Source: Casuarina equisetifolia (taxonomy: Eukaryota > Streptophyta > Magnoliopsida > Fagales > Casuarinaceae). Taken from it: a stretch of DNA of 64,000 nucleotides. The notes under the pieces were generated by a model, which saw only the letters and a program-made list of their open reading frames with translations, ran no database searches and had not been told where the DNA came from. Every line of letters begins with the position of its first letter. Positions within the stretch are counted from its first letter, which is position 1. The translations under genes and the position numbers were made by a program. Below, piece after piece: positions 1-9,900 of the stretch. The stretch spans positions 21,847,258 to 21,911,257 of the forward strand of contig CM052354.1 of assembly GCA_028551475.1 (NCBI GenBank), given 5' to 3'.

Positions 1-971
1 TTAAAAGTACAAAATTTCTATTAATGGGTGATTGCACACAGTCACAAGCTTTGCATATTCTTGTTTCAATACCTACCATCACTAGAGGAAGAATGATTCA
101 TTGGAAATGTCTTAATATAGACTTTTTGAAGTTGACTACAGATGGATCTTATATTAGTGGTACATTTGCCAGAGGGGGAGTGGTACAAGATTGGAAGGGA
201 AGTGTGCTCATAGCATATGAAATTAATTTGAGAAATGGACATAATGCAAAGGCAGTGGTCCTAGCATTACTTAAAGGTCTAAAAATATACAATCAAAAAG
301 GAATTGTGTTGTTAAAGATAGAAGCAAACTCTCAATTTATGATTCAATGTATAAAATTAATCTACTATACTTTTTGGAAGTTGGCTTACAAGTTACCAAA
401 ATGTTCTAGTTATATTTCTCTTAATGTTCATATATCTTATGTGTTTCATGTAGCTAATTTCTTAGCTGATGAATTGGTTAATTTTGGACACTCAATAGCA
501 AGATTGCAAGTTTTTACAACTCTCAATTTTTTACTAAGTCGATGCAACAAAATTTCATAAGAAGACCAACTAGGTCTAGAGCATTATAGGCCTCCTCGAA
601 CAATTACTTTTGCTTTATGCTAAGTTTCAATCAGAGTAATATGTTATTTTTTACTAAGCCGATGCAACAAAATTTCATAAGAAGACCAACTAGGTCTAGA
701 GCATTATAGGCCTCCTCGAACAATTACTTTTGCTCTATGCTAAGTTTCAATCAGAGTAATATGCTATTTTCATTAATGGCTATGCATTCACGTTAGTCAA
801 TTATATTTTTATTCCAGTGCAATTTTACACTCATTCATCAGCTTTATGTAATAAAGGATTACGTATTATGCTATGCCCTATGTACGAGCAAGTTTAACAT
901 TTTAGTTTACTTGTGTTATCAATATAAATAACGAGGGCATTGTCTCTTTTTTTTTTAATAAAAAAGAAAAA
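1..971 (+). mobile_element. LINE 3' end (copy A), RNase H domain and tail
   Basis: The 3' part of a plant L1-type non-LTR retrotransposon, cut by the window start. An open frame at 24-560 encodes an RNase H-like domain (TDGS near the first catalytic strand, then a hydrophobic core and an ADELVN-like end), as is usual after the reverse transcriptase in plant LINEs. The same sequence recurs at about 13162-14015, where most of the element is visible. The tail is T/A-rich and ends at about 971. From 972 the polygalacturonase pseudogene resumes, so the element sits inside that gene. This copy keeps a TGG codon where copy B has TGA. Confidence 0.8.
531..770 (+). repeat. 120-bp tandem duplication at the LINE 3' end
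   Basis: Positions 531-650 and 651-770 are near-identical direct copies. Each starts with TTACTAAG and contains the ACCAACTAGGTCTAGAGC stretch. The paralogous LINE copy near 13690-13810 has a single unit, so the duplication arose in copy A after the segmental duplication, or was lost in copy B. Confidence 0.9.
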
Positions 972-1328
972 GCCTAAAGAGTTACATGAATGAACAAGAT
1001 GTTAGTGGAGTATTGGTGACAAATAACACCTTCATCAACACTTAAAATGGTATAGGGATCAAAACCTAGGTTAGCTCTTTCATGAGTAACATTTTCAATG
1101 TGACATTTGAACACAAGCATAGAGAATGTCCATCACCCCATCATCATTGACCAAAAATATTACCCAAGCAACAATTGTCAAGAGCTATTTTGGCTAACAA
1201 GTGTGTTTAAATACAAAACTATCTTATTAATCTAATAGTGGGTGCTTTTAATCTACAAGGAAACTCCCAAGTCTAAATTTTCAATGTGGAGTATAGAAAC
1301 GTCAATGGTACTTTGAGCTTATAAGGGC
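972..1328 (+). pseudogene. Polygalacturonase pseudogene A, exon 3 end to exon 4 start
   Basis: The sequence aligns by eye with PG1 from the region after the GHG motif (...GTTAGTGG...AACAGC/AACACC...) through the RIK region, the end of exon 3, intron 3 and the first part of exon 4. It carries stop codons and small indels and has lost the intron 3 donor. It is broken upstream by the LINE and downstream by an older inserted element, and continues at 2888-3035. The twin at 14016-14368 has the same breaks. Confidence 0.8.
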
Positions 1329-2887
1329 GTATAACACATTAGACTTATAATGGCCTAGTGGGTAATGATATACGAAAGTAATTAAGTTTTTCAAACTAAT
1401 AGGTTATGACTTTTTGGCTTAATGAGTGGACTTACAACCTTTGTTATCAAGCTACTTGATAATTCTATTTTTATAGAGTTATTTTATCTATTTTTACACA
1501 ATAAATAATACAATGCTTATAAGAAAATATTTGAATTCCTTTTTTATTTACTTGAATTTGCCTTGTTTTTGTAGCATAAGGAGGCATGGAGAAAAAGGAT
1601 AGGCATAAATTATTATATGGTTAAAATATCAAGATTAAGAAAATCAAGATGGACTTGGACTTTAGATTTTCCATTGTTATTAGGTTTTCTAATTATTTAG
1701 AAAACCTAGTCATGTTAGGAGTTTAAAGCCCAATTAATATAAGAGTTCAAAATCCAATTGTCTTGGGTCTCCAAAACCCACTTCAACTAGAATAAGAGAT
1801 AAGTTTAAACTTAAACCCTATTTAAGAGAAGAAAGGAGGCAAAAGAATAAGAGAAGGAAATTAAGCATAACTCAAGAGAGAAGCCAAGAATTCAAGGTTT
1901 TCTTAAAGAAAAAACAAAAAGGGTGATGAACTTCTTGTTCTTGGATTCAAAATGCCTTTTTTATTTCTTATTATTGTTCTTTCTCATTATTTCTTTATAT
2001 TTTAGTTTATTTTTGTTAGAGCTACGATGTAACCTAATTATGATGGTATGAATCTTATGATTATTATGTTTTGTAAGATATTTTGTTTATGTGAAGTTGC
2101 AATTTGCTGTGTTTAATGCTTTTAAGAGATTAGCTACTACTTGAATGATCATATTTGTATGTTTGAGACCAATAGAAGATGATATGCAGTTGCTTCTTGT
2201 AATTTATAACCATAAATTAAATATGGATAGGCATATACCATATTATTTATATGACTTTTAGTGTAAACTAGGAATATTCATAGATCCTAATAAATTTGGT
2301 TTGTTTCAATTCACATATAAAGATATGGTGAATTAGTAAGCTAAACAGGTTTGCTATACCTAGACATAGGATAGTAAATAAATTAGGAAGTTCCGCCATT
2401 ACATAGATATTATCTATCTTGCAAGCATAAATAATCAATTTTAATACCTAATAATTATGGTGAAATCGGATGCTCTAACATACTTCTTGTATTTATTTTT
2501 TCTAAGATTTAGTTAGTTAATCTATCATCTATCATTTGGATTTGTCCGATAAATTCTTAGAGTTATTTACCATTAGTAATTAGTTAGTCTAGTAATCAAC
2601 AATCTCTATGGGATGACATCTTTCTTATTATTATATTACTTGTTTGACATGTTCACTTGCATTTAGAATTTCACCAAACACTACTTGACAGAAAATGTCA
2701 CAGACCAAAGAGGTGCCTAAACACCTGGAGCTAGAGTGAAGCCACCTAGTGGAGCCACCATAAAGTGGGTCATTAAGGACATTGATTCCAAAGCGTGATA
2801 GAATATTATAGTCCTAAAGCAATATTAAACCTACCATGCCAACAAGCTTAGGCCTTTTGGCTAAGTAGTTGGGTCTGTAACATGCAG
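1329..2887. mobile_element. Older insertion splitting PG pseudogene A (probable LTR remnant)
   Basis: PG homology stops near 1328 and restarts near 2888, so everything between is inserted. Read on the minus strand the right-hand edge begins TGTTACAGACCCAAC, which looks like the start of a plant LTR. No coding domain is visible. A younger solo LTR (1457-2680) is nested inside. The left part (to 1456) is also present at 14369-14500 in the duplicated copy. Confidence 0.5.
1457..2680 (+). mobile_element. Solo LTR, hairpin-ended family (copy 1)
   Basis: The element starts TGATAA and ends ACCAAACA (TG...CA) and is 1224 bp long. It is flanked by a perfect 5-bp target-site duplication, CTACT (1452-1456 and 2681-2685). 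Next to the 5' end lies an inverted repeat, ATAATTCTAT / ATAGAGTTAT. No coding sequence or second LTR is present, so it is a solo LTR or a very short non-autonomous element. Relatives are at 14501, 44039, 52252 and 59930. Confidence 0.85.
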
Positions 2888-3035
2888 TTTCTTTTACATG
2901 CAATAGAAGTAAACCATGTCAGGGGATTCTACTTGACAACATTAACCTTATTTCCATCGGCACCAATGGACCTATAATTTTGTTGTGTGAGAAAGCCAAT
3001 AGAGTTTCTCTTGGTCTCCAATGTCCCAGGTCTTG
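2888..3035 (+). pseudogene. Polygalacturonase pseudogene A, exon 4 end
   Basis: This matches PG1 exon 4 from TTTACATGCA through the GTAAACC..TGTCAGGGGATTC segment to near the normal stop, with stops and frameshifts. The sequence that follows (3036-3110) matches the 3' flank of PG1 around 8460-8530, so the order of the ancestral gene is kept. Confidence 0.8.
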
Positions 3036-3700
3036 CTTATAGCTTTCTCAACTAAGTGCTTGCAATTGCTTGAAATCTAACCCTATAAGTTTTGATAAGT
3101 TTAAACAATAAATGGAGAAGTGGTAGTCTGTTTTCTACTCTAGATGCTTGCTAATTGTTGGAGTTAGTGAGCTAAGATGAAGCTACTAAGCTACAAGGTA
3201 CATTTTTACTTTTAACATTTGTATTGAGTAATAAAATATGAAAATACTTTATCTAAAAAGCACAATATCAATATCTTACTAATATGAAATATATGATACT
3301 TATGAGATAGTTAATCGAGTAGAAAAAAGATCTTTTAAGTTTTTTTTTGGATTATAAAAGGAACATGAACTTAATATTCATTTAAAAAACCATTAACTTG
3401 GACAATATTTTGGTCCAGAATTCTGAAAAATGCACTAAAAAGTGGACTAATTAAGTAACTTTATTCCCAAAAATGACCCCAATAGATATATGGAATTCCT
3501 ACCGAATTATCAAATTTGTATAGATTCTACTATATATGTGTTCAGCTCCTGAACCTTAGCTTTTTCTTTCATTCTTGCTTCATCCCGTTCTTGATGAACC
3601 ACCATGGTTCTCACCTTAAGGCCGAAAGAAGCACAAGAAAGAAGAATCCTAAAGTCTCCAAGGAACTAGGGAGTCCTTAACGAACAATCTTGGGAAAGGA
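3036..3700. other. PG 3' flank/spacer, no gene seen
   Basis: AT-rich DNA without a recognisable gene. From about 3110 to 3690 it is homologous to 23455-24000, the sequence after PG2, so it is the repeated spacer of the PG array. Confidence 0.6.
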
Positions 3701-3719
3701 AGATTCACTTGCCTTTTTC

Positions 3720-4080
3720 CCTACCAACAATACCAACAGTTAAGTGGGGCCACCTAGCATGATATTGTCCCCCTCCGCTCAGGGGTTTTGTTCTTGGCGA
3801 CCGGGACCTTCACACCCGCGCCCCAAAACGCGTCACGCCAAGTCAGCACACCTACCACTTACTCACCCAACGACCAGCCTTTCTCCGCGCGATATGGGAT
3901 GAAGGGCTCCAACCCTCCCAACCCTTAAAGTCTCGGCACTCCGGGACACCACTCGCCGGTACCTGGGGTCTAGGTCCGATACCAACAATACCAACAGTTA
4001 AGTGGGGACCACCTAGCACGTTATTTTCCGGGTCCATCTTGACCAGGCAGCCCAACGTAGTAGTACCCACATCCCAAGCA
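3720..4080 (-). mobile_element. GC-rich LTR fragment with a 50-bp direct repeat
   Basis: An island far richer in GC than its surroundings. The motif TACCAACAATACCAACAG plus about 30 following bases occurs twice in direct orientation, at about 3722-3770 and 3980-4030. The style (GGGGGACAATATCA on the minus strand, CG-rich middle) is that of a plant LTR fragment. No gene is supported. Confidence 0.5.
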
Positions 4081-4329
4081 CCTAATTCTTTTACAACAAC
4101 TTCGGGCTTATGTAATGACTTTGCTGGTTGATTTCATTCCTGTTGCGAAGAATTTTCTTACACACATAACCCTCTATTAAAATGCTATACATTATTTGTG
4201 ACTTAATGTAAAACCTTGTATATATATGAAAAATATAAGGCTTTTAAAACTAAAATACTTTTTAACATAATAGTAAAATTCATAAGTAGTTAAATAAAAT
4301 TTTGATGAAATTCATAGTTTTATGGAAAT

Positions 4330-4560
4330 TCTCTAATTTTGAAGACTATATGCTCTTGAAGTTTAAACCTAATTGATTTAAAACTAATCCTAAGACTTCA
4401 ATATTTTTTTTTCACCTTTTGTTTTCTTAAGAGAAATGATAATTCCATTGCCTTAGAATTTCTCACAAATAATTTTAAGAAGATTATTGTGTTCTTCTAG
4501 GATCTTAGAAAACAGAAGAACATCATCTATGTAGACAACATAAAAACCATTAAGCACAAC
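4330..4560 (-). pseudogene. Reverse transcriptase fragment, pararetrovirus-like
   Basis: Read on the minus strand, a short stretch holds a YIDD catalytic box followed by a frame-broken segment with a GIIIS-type motif. In my knowledge that combination is closer to endogenous Caulimoviridae reverse transcriptase than to Ty1 or Ty3. Stops interrupt it and no complete gene exists here. A degenerate Ty3 origin cannot be excluded. Confidence 0.45.
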
Positions 4561-5047
4561 AGTGCATGAATTTTCGTCCATTAGCCGAGTCATTGACTTT
4601 ATCTGTTCCTCCTTGTTCTAATTGTTGACCATATTCTTCTAATTCTTTACTTACGGGGGCTTCAAAATTCTGGCTGTCTTACAGTTCTCGAATTGTTGCC
4701 ACATCCTCAGCCAATAGTGCTAATTATGCTGATAGATCAAGATTGTGTCTTGCTGCCATCCTCTTGATCAGTTCTTCTACCACTTTAATTTGTTCTGGAG
4801 TCCAGGTATAATGAATCTTCAAAGAGTTGACAAATAACCGGCATCCATCTACACCATAAAGGGTTTTGATGTGAGAGGTACGGAGCAGTGGTGATGAGGT
4901 TCAGAACCCTTTTGATCATACACGACATCCCGCGGGCTCTTTTCTCAGCTTCAATACATGACCAGTGCTAGTGTTGGATCTTAGGAAACTATTCTGTTCC
5001 GAATCCAGCCCAATCAATCAAAAAAGTTGTGTTCTCAAAGAGAATGA
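4561..5047 (-). other. Unassigned, possibly element-derived DNA
   Basis: On the minus strand about 4610-4860 reads as short charged open stretches broken by stops. It is probably the upstream part of the same decayed element as 4330-4560. I do not recognise the protein. Confidence 0.3.
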
Positions 5048-6368
5048 CAAAATCCGTTATTAATTGTAATATAAAACGAAAAAAGTAAGAACAGATCGAT
5101 GCCCCCAAAGTATCGAATTCAATGATCCCTTTTGCCGACGCAGATGAGAGGTTTGTCTTTTCCAACAGCAGAAAAGCAGATCGGGATCAATGACAGCTTT
5201 AGAAAGACGGTGTTTAAATGACATTATCATCGTTCCTCCCTCTGAGCATATGAGCAAAAGCCAAAAGCCAAAACCTAACCCTATTCTTTTGTCCCTCGTC
5301 AATCATTTCGGGCCCAATGATGAATTGATGACGTATTTATTGTGCTGGCACAGTCGCTCTCGTACTTGATTTTGCAATTCCACGAATGTGGATTCAAGAA
5401 TGTGGTTTTGCCTTCATGGGACGTCGTTGAAAGGGCTAGATTTTAGTATCCCTCCACATCACACAATATGACCCTAGGGCAACTGACGGTTTATACTTGA
5501 TTTCCGCTAATTCAATCATGTCCTTCCCCAACCTGACAACTCCTACATTGAGTTTTGTTTTGTATTTTCTTATAAACCAAATGGATCTCCAAGGAAGAAG
5601 TAACAACTGCGATATCACATAAAATACTTTAAGTTCACCTTTTCCTAAAAAGCTTTAATGAAGAGAAATTATCCAAATTTAGAAGGTATCTTATAGGCCT
5701 CTTCTTGCCTAATGTGCATAGGCCTCTTCCTGCCTAACGTGAAACTTTGTTATCCATTAAAATTTACAAATAATTTATAGTGACTATATCCCTTTCATTT
5801 GTCTCAATATTATCAACAATAATTTCATATAAGAAAAAGGCAAATAAAATGTATATATATAATATGAGCTTACTTGGAGTAACAACATCGTGCACAGTCT
5901 CCAAATCATCACGGGAAGGCTCCTGATATATAGTTAAAATGATAAAGAGAGCTGCATTTTTAATTAACCTGAAGATACTTAGCAACAGCCGTTGCTTTCT
6001 GGTTACCAAGTAAAGCTTAATATTATCCGCTTCGTATCCAACGGCTGTCCTCGCGTCATGATTTCCAATCCAGTATTTTCAGCTTGCTGTCGAGACTCTT
6101 CCCCGATTAAAATAGGAAAGAATCTTTTGGGACCGGATTACCCGTTATCCTGTCCTTCTCCCGAGCTCGTAACACAATCACATGCATAGAGCAACAGTAT
6201 CATAATCATTGCTGTAACGTAATCCTCACAGTTGCCATTTTCGAAGGGTTTCAGTTACGTTCCGTCTATAGAAGGAAAGCTAGCTATAAGAACCCAGAAA
6301 GCAGAGCCAATGAAGCAACACAGTGTAGCAAGAAGGTGGTTGCAGAAGAAGAAGAAGAAGAGAACGAC
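5048..6368 (+). promoter_or_regulatory. PG1 upstream region
   Basis: From 5286 this matches 20251-21326 upstream of PG2 almost base for base, and its whole length partly matches 24232-25560. A TATA-like CTATAAGAA lies at about 6287, roughly 80 bases before the start codon. A GAA-repeat tract (6343-6360) lies just upstream of the ATG. An out-of-frame upstream ATG at 6310 overlaps the coding start if transcription begins before it. Confidence 0.55.
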
Positions 6369-7886
6369 ATGGGTTCCATTTCTGTTTCTCTCTGCGTTTG
6401 CTTACTGGTTTCGGTGGCATGGATGCTTGAAGTTGCAGCAGGAACAACGGTTTTCAATGTGGTGGAAGCCGGTGCTGCCGCCGATGGAAAGACTGATAAC
6501 AGCAAGGTACTGTAAAGTATATTTCCCCATGTTTTAAAATCCAAATATATTTCTATATAATTGAAAAGATTTCTTTAGCTTTTTCTATTTTCTTTGTGTC
6601 GTTGGTAGATTTTCCTCGATGTGTTCGAGAAGGCTTGTCAAACCAGGGGAGAAAGCGTTTTCTTAATCCCAGAAGGAAAATTTTTGTTGGGCACAACGGA
6701 ATTCATTGGCCCGTGCCAGGGGCCGTTGGTTTTTTCTATCAAGGGTGATCTCATAGCCCGTACTGATCCTGCGTCGTCATTGAAAACCAGAGCTTGGATC
6801 AACTTTCAACGCATGGACCACTTGGAAGTTAGCGGCGGTGGGACTTTGGATGGCCAAGGCTCCTCCGCTTGGCACTACCGTTCTTGCAATGGATCTTTTC
6901 CCTGCGTCTTGCTTCCCTATGTAAGCGTCTTTTATAATTGTCTAATCTTTCTTAATCAAACTCCCAACTTCACTCGTAGGTTGTCATTGTTGCTTAAAAG
7001 AAGCGTTGATCTATTTAATGGCATTTGTTGATTGACATGTTTACGTTTCCCTTCTGCTTTGACAGTCGTTGGCACTCGACTTCGTCAACAATTCTCTGAT
7101 CACACAGATAACTTCAATCAACAGCAAGGGTGTCCACATGAACGCTTTTGCATGCCACGACGTGACTTTTGACAAGGTCCGTCTTTCAGCTCCGGAGGAC
7201 AGCCCCAACACCGATGGAATCCACATCGGGGGATCCTCCGGTATATACATAACCAATTCCATGATAGCTACCGGTGACGACTGCGTTTCAATGAGCCCTG
7301 GTTCTAACAACATCAACGTGTCAAATGTCGAATGTGGCCCAGGCCATGGAATAAGCATCGGAAGCCTCGGGCAGGGACCAGATGAACCAAGTGTTAGTGG
7401 GGTGGTGGTGAGAAACAGCAGCTTCATGGGCACTCAGAATGGTCTGAGGATCAAAACATGGGCTAGCTCTTACCCGTGCAACGTTTTCGACGTGACATTT
7501 GAACACATTACCATGGACAATGTCCAGAACCCTATCATCATCGACCAACAATATTGCCCGCCCGGCAACTGCCGAAAGGTATTCTATTCTAGCTGGCAGC
7601 TGGTTTAAAACACCAAAATCATTTTACTGATCTAATAACCGGTGCTTTTCATCTACAGGGAAACTCTCAAGTTCAGATTCGCGATGTGAGGTTCAGAGAC
7701 GTCGTTGGCACTTCGAGCTCAGAGGTTGGCGTTGCTTTTACATGCAGCCAAAGTAAACCGTGTCAGGGGATTCAGGTCGAAAACATTAACCTTGTTTCCG
7801 CCGGCACAGGCGGACCTGCGGCTTGGGCGTGTGAGAATGCCAAATTAGATTCTTTTGATCTCCGACATCCCACCTCTTCCTGCTAA
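6369..7886 (+). CDS. Exopolygalacturonase-like PG1 (four exons)
   Basis: Glycoside hydrolase family 28 polygalacturonase, a secreted enzyme hydrolysing alpha-1,4-galacturonan in pectin. Exons are 6369-6506, 6609-6920, 7066-7578 and 7659-7886, all with GT-AG introns and all in phase 0, giving 396 residues. Residues 1-25 form a signal peptide. The family signatures are intact: SPNTDGIHI (Asp200), TGDDCVS (Asp221, Asp222), GPGHG (His244) and NGLRIKTW (Arg278, Lys280). There is no long propeptide, and length and gene structure fit the pollen-type exopolygalacturonase clade (inference). The ATG at 6369 is chosen because it directly precedes the hydrophobic leader. It differs from PG2 at about four residues (two in the leader). 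Confidence 0.92.
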
Positions 7887-8747
7887 AGAGCAAGCCTTGG
7901 AATCACATATGGCATTTGAAAAACTTTCTGCCGGCACAGCAAGGGTTCTCGAGACTTTCATTTCTTTAAGACAAGTCACTACATCAAGGAAGCACACGGG
8001 AAAGTATTTGGCCGTCAAGAAATGATGCGGATCTGAGGGGAGACGAAGAGTTGCTGACTTGTAAAATAAAGAAATAAATTTTGATTTTGGGAAAATGAGG
8101 AAATAAGTTCTCTTTTTTTTTCAATTAAATTTTTTCTTTTTAATATTACAACACCCACGAGGTATTGAATTCTGAAACTCACAATTAAAGACCCTATTAA
8201 TTTATTCCTAAGCTAACTAGCTAAACAACTAACAAATAAATTTTCTTAGGAAAAATAAACAGTTATGTCTCAATATGCTCATTAAAGCTTTATTAAAACC
8301 TTCCACTTTTGCTCAATCAAGCTGATGTTTTTTTCATTCATTTCTTAAATATAAAAGGAAAAACTACATACATGTAAATGTCAAGCAAATACTTCGTCTT
8401 AAAAAACTTCTCTCAAACTTTGCACGGTTAGATGTTGTCTTTATTCGGTTTTCATTTCTTCCAGCTCTTGCTCATAGCTCTCTTAGCTTAGTGCTTGCAA
8501 TTGTTTGAAATCTAACCCCACATTTTGGAAATATAAAGGTGAGTTTGAACAGTAGGTGGAAATATCGTCAATACAATACAATACAAGTATATTACACTTG
8601 TTATATCTAGAAATAAATTTTTTAAGAGAAAAAATGAACTTTTTATTGTAATATTGAGTTTAAGAGTGAAATTACTATAATATAAGTATTTTTGCGTTTA
8701 AAAATGTTTCTTATTAGCTTTTTCTATTTTCTTTGTACCGTTGGTAG
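7887..8747 (+). other. PG1 3' flank, no gene
   Basis: To about 8460 this AT-rich flank is nearly identical to that of PG2 (22845-23440). It then leads into pseudogene B, which lacks exon 1 and any promoter. No gene or RNA is seen. Confidence 0.6.
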
Positions 8748-9900
8748 ATTTTCCTCGATGTGTTCCATAAGGCTTGTCAAACCGGAGGACAAATCGTTGT
8801 CTTAAGCCCAGAAGGAAGATTTTTGGTGCGCCAACAATATTCAGTGGCTTGTTCCAGGGTCCGTTGATATTGTTTATCAAGGGTCTAGTAGCCCCCTACT
8901 GATTGTGCGTCGTCACTGAGCAACAGAACTTGGATCACCTTTCCATACATGGACCAGTTGGTAGTCGGCGGCTGTGGGACGTTGGATGGCCAAGGTGCCT
9001 CCGCTTGGCACGACCGTTCTTGCAATGGATCTTTTCCCTGCGTCATACCTCCCTATGTAAGTTCTTGTTTTATCGTTGTCTAATCTTTGTTAATCAAACA
9101 CAACTTCATACGTAGCCAATATAGACTTGTCCTATTAGGTTGTTATTATTGCTTAAAAGAAATGTTAACCTATTTAATGGCATTTGTGTTATTTGTTAAA
9201 AACAAACCCATGAATTTCAAACTCACGGAATCTTTAAAATCTCATTGCACACACAAAGAGAATATTAATCAATGAAGAACATACAAGAATTACGAAGTTC
9301 AGGATAATCCTTACATTCTCGGTCTAAGGAGCAATTCTTCACTATAATGAAGAGGATTACTGTGTATACAGAAAACCTTTGTTTTTTCTCTATTTCTCAC
9401 ATTAATTTCTCCAATCTCATTACAAGATTTTCTTATAGTGTTTCCTTTTATACTATCACCAAGGAAACTCAAACTGAATAGGTCTAGGAAACCTTATAAA
9501 CTACCCACAACATGAACATGGTAGTTATATATTTCCCTTTACTAATTTACTCCAAACCTAACATTCTTGACATGTATCTAGTTCTTTTATGCTTTGGCAA
9601 TCATTAGCACTCAATTTCATCAACAATTCTTTGATCACACACCCAAAATCAATCAACAACAAAGTTTTTCACATGAACATTTTTGCATGCTCTGGCGTGA
9701 CTTTTGACAAGGTCCTTCTTTTAGCTCCAACAAACAGGCCCAACACCGATGGAATCCACATTAGGTTATCCTTATGTATACACAACCAACTCGGTGATAG
9801 GCCCTAGAGACAATTACGTCTCAATGAGCCTTGGTTCTACCAACATCGACATTTCAAATGTCCAATGTGGCCCAAGCCATGGAGTAAGTAATGGATGCCT
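8748..9900 (+). pseudogene. Polygalacturonase pseudogene B, exon 2 and first part of exon 3
   Basis: Exon 2 (8748-9056) and exon 3 (from 9601) align with PG1, but exon 1 with its signal peptide and promoter is missing. Exon 2 has frameshifts. The intron 2 acceptor is destroyed (PG1 reads GACAG before exon 3, this copy GGCAA). The NTDGIHI motif is partly kept, while GDDC has decayed to a GPRDN-like sequence. A 370-bp solo LTR sits in intron 2, and a LINE interrupts exon 3 after 9900. The gene continues at 14016. Confidence 0.88.
9194..9563 (-). mobile_element. Small solo LTR in intron 2 of PG pseudogene B
   Basis: Read on the minus strand it begins TGTTAGGTTTGG and ends TTTTTAACA, 370 bp. The flanks TTATT (9189-9193) and TTCTT (9564-9568) match at four of five bases. 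The PG1 intron is uninterrupted at this place (CATTTGTTGATTGACATG), which confirms an insertion. Confidence 0.7.
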
